Origin: Neolewinella litorea
GTDB lineage: Bacteria; Bacteroidota; Bacteroidia; Chitinophagales; Saprospiraceae
Direction of reading: 5' to 3'
Assembly (NCBI RefSeq): GCF_004803465.1
Contig: NZ_SRSF01000003.1
Location: 493,521-557,520, forward strand
Length of the DNA stretch: 64,000 nucleotides
Part shown: piece after piece, positions 17,969-25,534 of the stretch
Position numbering within the stretch: position 1 is the first letter of the stretch
Layout: every line of letters starts with the position of its first letter
Program-made: the position numbers and the translations under genes
Notes under the pieces: generated by a model
Database searches by the model: none
Told to the model about the DNA's origin: nothing
The model's input: the letters and a program-made list of their open reading frames with translations, nothing else

Positions 17969-18223
17969 TCAGCGATCCAGTTGGAGCCGCAGGCGGCCGT
18001 CCGGCCGGGGTACGGTAAACTCCACGGTGCGCCCGCCGCCGCCGGGCGGGGTCACGCGCAAGCGAAAGCGACCCTCGGGCATCTCATCAAGGAAAAAGCG
18101 ACCGCCCCGGTCGGTCATCATGGCGATGTCCGGTACCGGCGCGGTGGCGCTTACGATAGACAGGGTAGCGTCGGCGATGGGCCTGCCATCCGGGTCGAGC
18201 AGCAGTCCTTCGATGGTCTGCAT
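17969..18223 (-). CDS. Small carboxypeptidase-regulatory/prealbumin-like domain protein
   Basis: 84 residues. The start is ATG 18223, overlapping the protease stop by one base (TGATG), so it is translationally coupled and last in the cluster. The sequence IEGLLLDPDGRPIADATLSI followed by TDRGGRFFLDEMPEG, FRLRVTPPGG and a final VEFTV is the seven-stranded carboxypeptidase D regulatory-like beta-sandwich. There is no signal peptide, which is unusual because the domain mostly occurs in exported proteins. An adaptor or inhibitor role for the protease is a guess from coupling. Confidence 0.75.
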   Translation of the reverse strand: MQTIEGLLLDPDGRPIADATLSIVSATAPVPDIAMMTDRGGRFFLDEMPEGRFRLRVTPPGGGGRTVEFTVPRPDGRLRLQLDR

Positions 18224-19329
18224 CAGGCACCTTCTCTGGCCCAGCGCATGAGGTTTGACTTGACGGAAGCGTTGATCCGCGTGCCTCCGTTGCCGCTCAT
18301 GCTGCCGGTGGTGTGAATGCCGACGGCGATGCGGTTGTTGCCCCGGCGGAAGAAGATGGGTGAACCGCTCTGTCCGCCCGCGGTATCGATGAGGTACGAC
18401 AGGCGCTTGTCGGTAAGCCGGGCAATCCGCCGGGCGTGGTAATACTGGTGCTTGCCTCCCTTGTCGCCCGGGTAGCCGCAAATGTTGACGTATTTCTGCA
18501 GCAGGGTGCGGTTGGAGTAGGAGGCGTAGCGGAAAGTGCCGGTGCGTTTGCCAAATGGATGACTACGGGGCAGGATGATCGCGCCGTAGTCGTAGTCGCG
18601 TTGCTTGCCGCTCACCCATCCCTTGACCGACCGGAAGGCGGTGGCGCGGCAGGTGCCGAATGGTTTGCTGTTGCCGTTCATGCCCGGGCTGACCTGGATC
18701 GATTTGGGCCAGCCGCCGGCGTTGTGCAGGTATACGCAGTGGCCCGCGGTGATGACGGTGCGCGGACTGATCAGCCAACCGGTGCCGACGTACCGGCGGC
18801 CGTTCTTGGCTTCGATGACCAGTTGCACGATGGCGCGGTAGGGGAAATTGCGGGTAGAGGGCACCCGACGGCGGTCGTCACGGCCGATCACCACCTCCAT
18901 CACGGTAGTTTCATCGGGATAGGTAGCGGCGTAGGCCTCCTCGATCTTGGGCTGGTCGCCAACGATGGAGATGCCGCCGCCGCCCCCGCCGGGCATATCG
19001 TCCATCATGCCTTCACCGCCGTAGTCGTCCTGGCCCTCATCTTCGTCGCCGGCTTCGTCGTGGAATTCTTCCAGGGTGCCGTAGGATTCATCGGGGTCGT
19101 CCTGCTGCTGTTGCGGTTGCTGTTGTGGTTGAAAGCCCGGGGACGCCCCGCCGGATTCCTGGAGTTGTTCCAGGCCCAGGGATTCCAGGGTATCGGTGGA
19201 TTCATCCATGGATCCGTTTGATTCTCCGAACTCGGAGTAGGAGCCACCGAATTCGTCGCCGCCCTGGTCGCCGCTATCGCTGCTGACGACGGAGTGGCCA
19301 TTGCTGAATTTTTGGGTCTTGGTTTCCAT
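18223..19329 (-). CDS. V8-like trypsin-fold serine protease with long acidic N-terminus, no signal peptide
   Basis: 368 residues. Residues 1-155 are low-complexity: Ser/Gly/Asp/Glu-rich, a Gln/Pro run (67-77) and a Gly run (114-119). Residues 156-368 form a chymotrypsin-fold protease of the glutamyl-endopeptidase (S1B) type: GTGWLISPRTVITAGHC gives His197, DYDYGAIIL gives Asp247, and GGQSGSP gives Ser321. The triad is complete, so it should be active. S1B enzymes are normally secreted zymogens; here no signal peptide is visible, and the acidic region may act as a pro-segment or assembly tag. Similar acidic tracts occur in the cluster proteins at 19702 and 20317. Confidence 0.88.
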   Translation of the reverse strand: METKTQKFSNGHSVVSSDSGDQGGDEFGGSYSEFGESNGSMDESTDTLESLGLEQLQESGGASPGFQPQQQPQQQQDDPDESYGTLEEFHDEAGDEDEGQDDYGGEGMMDDMPGGGGGGISIVGDQPKIEEAYAATYPDETTVMEVVIGRDDRRRVPSTRNFPYRAIVQLVIEAKNGRRYVGTGWLISPRTVITAGHCVYLHNAGGWPKSIQVSPGMNGNSKPFGTCRATAFRSVKGWVSGKQRDYDYGAIILPRSHPFGKRTGTFRYASYSNRTLLQKYVNICGYPGDKGGKHQYYHARRIARLTDKRLSYLIDTAGGQSGSPIFFRRGNNRIAVGIHTTGSMSGNGGTRINASVKSNLMRWAREGA

Positions 19330-19361
19330 AGTTTGTTGTATTCAAGCGTTAAGGTGGGTTT

Positions 19362-19700
19362 TCAGGCCGTGTGGGAAGGCTCCTGCTGGCTGGCCGATTT
19401 TGAAGCCTTGCTTTCGCGTTTGCCGCTGCCGCCGGACTGGCGGAAATTTGGGAAGTCTTCGTAGTCGGATTTGTAGCCCGACTTGCGTGGCCGTCGTGGT
19501 TTGCGGTCCATCAGGAGAAAGAGTAGCAGCAGGTTGTTCTGATTGCCCTGGTTGCCCTGGAGAGCAAGGAAGAGCGGGAGGAAGTTGTCCCTGTCTCCGC
19601 CGCCTTTGCGGCCCTGGAGGGCCTGGATCAGGAGGAGGGTGCGCAGGGTGTCGCCGCAGCGGTTGCCCTGGGTGCGGTTGGATTGACTTTCGTTGTTCAT
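19362..19700 (-). CDS. Cluster protein with three short Leu-rich segments, 112 residues
   Basis: The start ATG 19700 lies one base after the stop of the upstream gene; longer frames starting upstream are out of keeping with composition. Three hydrophobic segments, LRTLLLIQALQG (19-30), FLPLFLALQG (40-49) and LLLLFLLMD (57-65), are separated by Gly/Asn/Gln/Asp linkers of 7-10 residues. A basic, Ser-rich tail (PRRPRKSGYKSDYEDF onward) follows. Segments are too short for transmembrane helices. The triple pattern is shared with the upstream neighbour at 19702, so the two are paralogous in that part. Function unknown. Confidence 0.7.
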   Translation of the reverse strand: MNNESQSNRTQGNRCGDTLRTLLLIQALQGRKGGGDRDNFLPLFLALQGNQGNQNNLLLLFLLMDRKPRRPRKSGYKSDYEDFPNFRQSGGSGKRESKASKSASQQEPSHTA

Positions 19701-19701
19701 G

Positions 19702-20289
19702 TCAGCCTTGTTTGTTGAGGAGGGTGAGGAGAAGCAGGGTGGAGAGCCGGTCGTCACCCTCCTGGTCGTCGTTTTTCTGCAGAAGGAGCAGGGGCAGCAA
19801 ACACTCCAGTTGCTGGCCGCCACGGGCGGAGCCGGTCGCGGTACTGCCCTGGCCCTGCCCGAGCAGTTGGAGCAGCAGTAGGCTTTGTTTGTCGAAGGAA
19901 CTGTTCTCGACGATCTGGGATTCGTCCTGACCCGCGAAGCGGATGGTTTCCAGCTGCGGGAGGTCAAGCAACTGGGCCATGAATTGCGACTGCTGCATGC
20001 CCGAAGTGGTGCGCTCCAGTTCCTGGATGCGTCGGGCCAGGTTGGCGGGGGTGCCGGCCCGGCGGCTGATCAGCTGCAGGTGTCGGCGCAGGGCCGCGAT
20101 CTGCCGTTGGAGGCGGTGTACGGCCCGGTAGAGGTTCGAGCCGCCCCGGCGTTGGCGCCGGCTTTCTCCGTATTCGTCATAGTCGCCAGATTCTTCCTCC
20201 CAGCCCTCGTAGCCGCCGTAGGGATCGTTTTCATAGTCGGATTCCGAGGATGAATAGTCGTTGCCGTTGAAGGTTTTAAAATTTGCCAT
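19702..20289 (-). CDS. Cluster protein: acidic head, coiled coil, three Leu-rich segments, 195 residues
   Basis: Residues 1-45 are acidic and rich in Ser/Tyr/Gly. Residues about 50-95 are strongly helical and basic (LYRAVHRLQRQIAALRRHL), likely a coiled coil. Residues 134-195 carry three Leu-rich segments, SLLLLQLLGQ, CLLPLLLLQ and TLLLLTLLN, spaced about 23-24 residues apart by Gly/Gln/Asp/Asn linkers. This mirrors the downstream 112-residue protein. No signal peptide. The arrangement suggests self-assembly or coating of a hydrophobic surface, but I know of no named family. Confidence 0.75.
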   Translation of the reverse strand: MANFKTFNGNDYSSSESDYENDPYGGYEGWEEESGDYDEYGESRRQRRGGSNLYRAVHRLQRQIAALRRHLQLISRRAGTPANLARRIQELERTTSGMQQSQFMAQLLDLPQLETIRFAGQDESQIVENSSFDKQSLLLLQLLGQGQGSTATGSARGGQQLECLLPLLLLQKNDDQEGDDRLSTLLLLTLLNKQG

Positions 20290-20316
20290 GGTGGATGTGC
20301 TTGCTAGGGTGAGAGA

Positions 20317-21084
20317 TTAGTAGTATTCATCTTCGGAGTAGGCGAACTCGTCGTCCCACTCATCGGAACCCTCGAAGCCGTCGTCGCCGAAGCTTTCGAA
20401 GTCGTCAAAGGCCTCATCGCCGAATTCATCGTCGACTACTTCTTCCACGATCACTTCCTGGCCGTAGAGCTTCTGCAGGCTGGATTCCAGGGAGCTTTCG
20501 CCGCTTTCCCCGTATTCGTTGGCTACGCTTGAAGAGAGGCCGCCGCTACTACCACCACCGCCCATCGCCCCCCCGATGGCGCCGCCTCCTAGCAATTTCA
20601 AAACATTGAGGAATTCCGGCAGTGTCACTTCGGTAAACTCCCGCCGTCCGCCCTGACGGCGCACGTGGCGGATCATCCGGCGACCGATGGGTCCGCGCGG
20701 ACTTACGCGGTTGAGCAGGTTACCGGCCAGCAGGCGCTTCAGCCGCGGGTCGTTGAGCAGTTTGAGGAGGTGGCTGATGCGGGAACGGTTGCCCGTCACC
20801 CGGCGGGCGCGGGAACGCCGGCGGGTACGCCGGCCGCGAAGGGCGCTTCCGATCTTGTTAACCCCCCAACCGATCGCCTTTCCGATGAAAGGGGTGGCAA
20901 TGCTGGCCAGGGCGCCGAAAAATTCGTCGCGTTCCTCGGCGGACATGCGTTTGATGGCCGGGTCTACGGCCGAATCGAGTTCGCGGTAGGGCGCATCCTG
21001 AAATCGGGGATCCACCACCTGTCTGAGCGCTTCGTAGTATTCGGAGGCGGACAGTCCGTAGTCCTCCAGGGTTTGGTTGTCCAT
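20317..21084 (-). CDS. Cluster protein: amphipathic/Arg-rich core and acidic C-terminal tail, 255 residues
   Basis: The start is ATG 21084; the track of open frame back to 21339 crosses the promoter region of the divergent gene. The N-terminus (1-60) is polar and helical (YYEALRQVVDPRFQ). Residues 61-82 form an amphipathic helix with glycines (PFIGKAIGWGVNKIGSALRG); residues 83-150 are Arg-rich (GRRTRRRSRARR) with SHLLKLLNDPRLKRLLAGNL; a Gly hinge (166-182) follows; the last 55 residues are almost all Asp/Glu/Phe/Tyr. The charge is strongly bipolar. No signal peptide and no known family. It is the first gene of the cluster. Confidence 0.75.
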   Translation of the reverse strand: MDNQTLEDYGLSASEYYEALRQVVDPRFQDAPYRELDSAVDPAIKRMSAEERDEFFGALASIATPFIGKAIGWGVNKIGSALRGRRTRRRSRARRVTGNRSRISHLLKLLNDPRLKRLLAGNLLNRVSPRGPIGRRMIRHVRRQGGRREFTEVTLPEFLNVLKLLGGGAIGGAMGGGGSSGGLSSSVANEYGESGESSLESSLQKLYGQEVIVEEVVDDEFGDEAFDDFESFGDDGFEGSDEWDDEFAYSEDEYY

Positions 21085-21280
21085 AGTGTTTATGGGTTGG
21101 TGTGCAGTAGGTGTTCTAATATATCTGTGGTTGCCCGCCCCGGACCGAACGGCTTTACATCCGGGGCCTTTGACTGCACGTCGGCACCCGCCCGCTGGGA
21201 ATCCGGTATTTCCGCTCCCGCAAGGCCCGAACGGTGCGGCAGACGTACTTTGTCCAACCACCGCCCAAGCACCTGTCGCT

Positions 21281-22498
21281 ATGCTTTTTGACCACACCGA
21301 GACCACCCTTGACAACATCCGCCACCTGAAAGGCTTCATGCAGGAGCACGTCTACCCCCTCGAAGGGGAATACCGGCGCTTCACCGACGCCCATCCCTGG
21401 CGGGTATTTCCCCGTATGGAGAAGTTGAAGGATAAGGCCCGGGCTGCCGGGCTATGGAACCTCTTTCTGCCGGAGGACTACGGCGACTTCAGTCCCGGCC
21501 TGACCAACCTGCAGTACGCCCCCCTGGCCGAAATTATGGGCCGCGTGCTGTGGGCCAGCGAGATCTTCAACTGTAGTGCGCCGGACACCGGAAATATGGA
21601 GGTGCTGGCTAAATACGGCACGCCGGAGCAACAGCGCGACTGGTTGCTGCCGCTGCTCGACGGCCAGATCCGTTCGGCTTTCCTCATGACGGAACCGGGT
21701 GTCGCCTCCTCGGACGCCACCAACATCGAAACGCGCATTGATCGCGACGGCGACGACTACATCATCAACGGCCGGAAGTGGTGGAGCACCGGCGCCATGC
21801 ACCCCGACTGCCGGGTGTACGTGGTGATGGGCAAGACCAACCCCGAGGCACCTCGTCACCAGCAGCAGAGCATGATCCTCGTGCCGGCCGACACGCCCGG
21901 CGTGAATGTGGTGCGGCCGCTCACGGCCTTTGGAACCCACGACAGCCCCCACGGCCACGCGGAAATCCAACTCACCAACGTGCGGGTACCGGCCACAAAC
22001 CTCCTGCTGGGGGAAGGGCGTGGCTTCGAGATCGCGCAGGGCCGACTGGGGCCGGGACGTATCCACCACTGTATGCGCCTGATCGGGGTGGCCCAGCGTT
22101 CACTGGAGTTGGCTTGCGCGAGGGTAGGGGAGCGGACCGTATTCGGACGCGAACTATCAAAGTTCAGCAGCGTGCGTCAGGAGGTAGCCCGCAGCCGCTG
22201 CGAGATCGAGCAGGCACGCTTGCTTACCCTGAGTGCCGCCGACCGCATCGACCGCCACGGCATCAAGGGCGCGAAGGACCTGGTGGCCATGATCAAGATC
22301 GTGTGCCCCCAGATGGCCTGTACGGTCGTCGACCGGGCCATCCAGCTCCACGGCGGACTCGGAGTTTCATCTGACCTGCCTCTGGCCGAGTTCTACGCCT
22401 ACGCCCGCAGCATTCGCCTGGCCGACGGGCCGGACGAGGTGCATATGTACCAGCTGGGGCGGAATACGATCGGCCAGTACGCGGGAGTTAGTTCCTAA
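21281..22498 (+). CDS. Acyl-CoA dehydrogenase, ACAD10/11 (LvaC-like) type
   Basis: 405 residues from ATG 21281; the open frame to 21077 covers non-coding sequence and a near -7 sequence (TACTTTGT, 21246). Motifs include LPEDYGDFSPGLTN, SAFLMTEPGVASSDATN (flavin site), NGRKWWSTGAMHP and LHGGLGVSSDLPLAEFYAYAR. The REGQEVA-like Arg/Asp C-terminal pattern and the TEPGVASSDATN form are those of ACAD10/11. In that group the enzyme, together with an APH-type kinase, removes phosphate from 4-phosphoacyl-CoA to give an enoyl-CoA. The likely partner kinase is at 16311-17333. Confidence 0.9.
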   Translation: MLFDHTETTLDNIRHLKGFMQEHVYPLEGEYRRFTDAHPWRVFPRMEKLKDKARAAGLWNLFLPEDYGDFSPGLTNLQYAPLAEIMGRVLWASEIFNCSAPDTGNMEVLAKYGTPEQQRDWLLPLLDGQIRSAFLMTEPGVASSDATNIETRIDRDGDDYIINGRKWWSTGAMHPDCRVYVVMGKTNPEAPRHQQQSMILVPADTPGVNVVRPLTAFGTHDSPHGHAEIQLTNVRVPATNLLLGEGRGFEIAQGRLGPGRIHHCMRLIGVAQRSLELACARVGERTVFGRELSKFSSVRQEVARSRCEIEQARLLTLSAADRIDRHGIKGAKDLVAMIKIVCPQMACTVVDRAIQLHGGLGVSSDLPLAEFYAYARSIRLADGPDEVHMYQLGRNTIGQYAGVSS

Positions 22499-22561
22499 TC
22501 CGCGCCACTGCTGTGTTGAGCCTATGTCAACCGCTACTCCGTCCCACGGCTTGCGCACGGC

Positions 22562-23626
22562 CTAGTTGAGGGAATTGAGGAAAAAACGACCACCTAGGGT
22601 CACGGCCAGCAGATCGTAGGATCGGGTGGAGTAGTACCCAAGTTTACTGAGTAACCGGTGGTAGGTGAGGCCAGTTTCCAATGCAATATCGGGCCGCAGA
22701 AAAATAAGCAGGCCCGCGGCGGCCTGGGCGGTGGTGTAAGCCCCGGTCCTATTGTAGTACGATCGTTGAAATTGCCGCTGCAGACTGGCTTCAAGAAACA
22801 TACTAACGGGCCCCTCGGTAGCGGCGAACTTCCGGAAGACGGGACCTACGCCAAATGTTTCCGTAGAACCGCGCCTTTGGTTATCCCACATCGATTGGTA
22901 GTGATATTGACTGGTCAATCCGACCGCAAAACTCTGGCCAACGAGCAACTGTATTGAAGGATTAGCCCGTACCTGTACAACGTCGCGGTCCGTCAGGGCG
23001 GTGACGGTAATCGCACTCGTGCCAAGCATGATCGACCCCTTGCGAAAACCCGATTCAACGGGAACCCCCTTGTTCTCGCCATCGTTCAGCACAAATCCTA
23101 TACCGAGCGAAGCGATGAACCGGTCATTCCGCGCCGTCATCGCTTCAGCAGTGGCAATTGCGTATGCCAGTTCCGGTACGAACCTTACGCTGGGTGATAA
23201 ACGAAGGCTGGCGCCAAAGCCCGGCGCCACTTCCAGTACCCCGTCGGTGAAGACTACTGCACCGCTGACGAAAACACCGGTCGTCGGGGTATTAGTCAAG
23301 TACGTACGCGTACTCATTCCTAAACTGTAGGTATAACTTCTATCGGCAACTTCGGCGGTAATGGACGTAAAGCCGGCCGCAAAATGAAGCTGCAGGGCAT
23401 CCGCTAGCATGAAGCCGTAATTCGGTAGTACATAGGATTGAATGGTACGGGAGGCCGACAGAGGGCCGAGAAAAGCTAAGTCGGAAGCCAGCAGCGGTTC
23501 CAACCGACCGAGAGCGTACACCGGGGAGGCAGTGCCAAAACCTAAAAATTGATCGCCCTTTTGTAGTTGGGCCGTGACCGGCAGGGATAATAGTCCCATC
23601 GCCAGCAAAAGAGATAATCTGTGCAT
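22562..23626 (-). CDS. Outer-membrane beta-barrel-like exported protein, unknown function
   Basis: 354 residues from ATG 23626 (a TTG one codon earlier is not needed). A signal peptide (to about VTAQ at 21) is followed by alternating strands with many Ser/Thr/Tyr/Arg residues and a C-terminal strand LLAVTLGGRFFLNSLN, ending two residues past an aromatic pair as in barrels. No motif gives a function. It is convergent with the acyl-CoA dehydrogenase and flanked by regions with no other genes. Confidence 0.7.
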   Translation of the reverse strand: MHRLSLLLAMGLLSLPVTAQLQKGDQFLGFGTASPVYALGRLEPLLASDLAFLGPLSASRTIQSYVLPNYGFMLADALQLHFAAGFTSITAEVADRSYTYSLGMSTRTYLTNTPTTGVFVSGAVVFTDGVLEVAPGFGASLRLSPSVRFVPELAYAIATAEAMTARNDRFIASLGIGFVLNDGENKGVPVESGFRKGSIMLGTSAITVTALTDRDVVQVRANPSIQLLVGQSFAVGLTSQYHYQSMWDNQRRGSTETFGVGPVFRKFAATEGPVSMFLEASLQRQFQRSYYNRTGAYTTAQAAAGLLIFLRPDIALETGLTYHRLLSKLGYYSTRSYDLLAVTLGGRFFLNSLN

Positions 23627-23766
23627 CAATAAGTGAGTATAAAGATTACTATAACAACGGGAGCAACGGCCACCCTATTTGAAAGGCGGGTCGATGTAAC
23701 GGGGAAGAGAGAAAATAAAAGAGCCCAAGCAATTAGTAACGCTTAGTGAAAAACAGTCAGTCGCCA

Positions 23767-25437
23767 TTACTCAAACACCACCCGCTCGCCGCCCATAATC
23801 CACCCCTCCATCCGCTCGCGGTAGAAGGCGTGTACCTGCGGCCGCTTGACCTTCAGGGTAGGGGTGAGGCGGTCGTTCTCGATGCTGAAGGGCTCTTTTG
23901 CGATCACCACCGCGGCCACTTTCTTGTAGCTGGGCAGCTTGGCGTTCACCTCGGCGAGCTGCGCCTCGAGTTGGGCCTTCACGGCCCCGCGATCCCGGTC
24001 CTGCCCGATTTCGGAGAGGGACACCACCAGCATGGGTTGGGGCATGCCAAGGCCCAGGATGCAGAGCTGGTCAACGTCGGTATTGCCGGCAAACTTCTCC
24101 TCGATCTCGTTCGGGACGATGAACTTGGCTTTGGCCGTCTTGAAGGTGTCCTTCACCCGGCCGATGAGGTAGAGGAAGCCCTCCTCATCGACGCGCCCCT
24201 GGTCGCCGGTGTGGAGCCAGCCGTCGGCGTCGATGGTCTCCGCGGTCTTTTCCTCCTCCTTGTAGTAGCCCCGCATAGTGTAGGGCGAGCGCGTCAGCAC
24301 CTCTCCGCTCTCGGAGTCGATACGGCATTCGGTGCCGGGAAGGGTCTGCCCCACGGAGCCCGGCTTGTCCTGGTGGGCGAAGATCATGTGGCTCACCGCG
24401 CCGTTTTCGGTCATGGCGTAGGCCTCCGAAATGGGTATGCCGATACTGGCGAACCAGTCTTTGGTGGCCTGCGCAATGGGCGCCGCGCCGGTTACGTTGC
24501 AGCGCGATTGGTCCAGCCCCAGTCCCTTGCGGATCTTGCGTTTGATGAACCAAGAGACTACCGGGATTTTCAGCAGGGTATCCAGTTTTTCCTGCGGGAG
24601 TTTTTTCAGTACGCCCTGTTGCAGTTTGGTCCAGATGCGCGGCACGGCAAAGAAGAAGGTCGGCCGTGCGTGCTGCAGGTTGGCGGCGAAGCGGTCGATG
24701 CTCTCGGTGAAGAAGATCTCCCCGCCGTGGGTGAGGCACATGGTCTCGATGGTGCCGCGTTCGGCTACGTGGTTGAGCGGCAGGAAGCTGAAGTAGCGGT
24801 TGTCGCCCTGGTAGTCGTTCTCCAGCGGATTTTTCGGGTAGAGCTCCCGCATCAACGCGATCTGGTTTTCGATGCTCAGCATCACCCCCTTGGGCGTTCC
24901 GGTGGTGCCGGAAGTGAAGATGAGGGTCCAGAGTCCGTCGCGGTCCTGCAGTGGCTGGCCCGGCAGGGGTTCGTACGTTTCGAGGATTTCTTCCCAGGCC
25001 TTGCCGCGGTCAACTTGGGAGTTGTCGGCGTAGTGCGGAAAGCGGACGACCGGCAGGTCGTCGGGGACGCCGGTCTTCATGTTGTCCCACACCTCCGTTT
25101 TGCCCACGAAGAGTAGGTCAACGTCGCCCAGCTCCAGCACTTCGGCGATCTGCTCTCCCGTGAGCGTAGCGAAGAAGGGTACGCTCACGTGGCCGGCCAT
25201 CATGATCGCCAGGTCGGCGATGATCCATTCTCGACAGTTCTTGCTTACCAGTCCGATATGGCTGCCCGGCGCCAGGTCCTGATCGTTGAGGTAGGCCGCG
25301 ATTCGGCGGGCCATTTGTCCGGTCTCGCCCCAGGTATAGGTCTCCCACCGTTCGCCGAAGGGCTGGTGCAGGAAGGGCTTTTCGGGGTGCGCGGCTTCCT
25401 TCTCGTAGAAAGATTCCAGGGTAGTGCGGTCGTACAT
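23767..25437 (-). CDS. AMP-dependent long-chain fatty-acid-CoA ligase
   Basis: 556 residues. All ANL-family signatures are present: FTSGTTGTPKGVMLS (ATP/AMP loop), AYAMTENGAVSH (acyl-adenylate site), GWLHTGDQGRVDEEGFLYLIGR and the DTFKTAKAKFIVPNEIE hinge followed by a C-terminal domain with the catalytic Lys region (LTPTLKVKR). It activates fatty acids to acyl-CoA, feeding the acyl-CoA dehydrogenases at 1-695 and 21281. It lacks an N-terminal membrane helix and is shorter than the Bacteroidota 590-630-residue FadD-type forms. A -7-like box and a 20-base repeat lie upstream. Confidence 0.93.
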   Translation of the reverse strand: MYDRTTLESFYEKEAAHPEKPFLHQPFGERWETYTWGETGQMARRIAAYLNDQDLAPGSHIGLVSKNCREWIIADLAIMMAGHVSVPFFATLTGEQIAEVLELGDVDLLFVGKTEVWDNMKTGVPDDLPVVRFPHYADNSQVDRGKAWEEILETYEPLPGQPLQDRDGLWTLIFTSGTTGTPKGVMLSIENQIALMRELYPKNPLENDYQGDNRYFSFLPLNHVAERGTIETMCLTHGGEIFFTESIDRFAANLQHARPTFFFAVPRIWTKLQQGVLKKLPQEKLDTLLKIPVVSWFIKRKIRKGLGLDQSRCNVTGAAPIAQATKDWFASIGIPISEAYAMTENGAVSHMIFAHQDKPGSVGQTLPGTECRIDSESGEVLTRSPYTMRGYYKEEEKTAETIDADGWLHTGDQGRVDEEGFLYLIGRVKDTFKTAKAKFIVPNEIEEKFAGNTDVDQLCILGLGMPQPMLVVSLSEIGQDRDRGAVKAQLEAQLAEVNAKLPSYKKVAAVVIAKEPFSIENDRLTPTLKVKRPQVHAFYRERMEGWIMGGERVVFE

Positions 25438-25462
25438 GGTCGTCGGTCGGTTAAATCGGCTC

Positions 25463-25470
25463 GTAAGGTA
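25463..25470 (-). promoter_or_regulatory. -7-like box TACCTTAC before the acyl-CoA ligase gene
   Basis: It matches TAnnTTTG at six positions of which two are degenerate; the leader to ATG 25437 would be about 20-25 bases. The 20-base dispersed repeat (25479-25498) lies eight bases upstream of it, as at 9276-9303. Confidence 0.35.
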
Positions 25471-25478
25471 GGAACTGG

Positions 25479-25498
25479 GGCGGCGGCGCGCGGGTGCC
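25479..25498 (-). repeat. Dispersed 20-base GC-rich repeat, copy 2
   Basis: Identical on the minus strand to 9276-9295. Similarity to the copy at 26882 extends a few bases on both sides (CTGGG before and GACGG after, plus strand). Confidence 0.6.
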
Positions 25499-25534
25499 GA
25501 AGACGGTCAGGTAGGCCGTAACCGGGGAACACCG

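Noticed and set aside
17969..18481. Longer 170-codon version of the last cluster gene
   Set aside because: The extra N-terminal part is His/Arg/Pro-rich out-of-frame protease sequence; ATG 18223 is coupled to the protease stop and starts at the domain boundary.
23746..25116. Long plus-strand frame (456 codons) opposite the acyl-CoA ligase gene
   Set aside because: The ligase on the minus strand has every family motif; the plus-strand frame is an antisense shadow.
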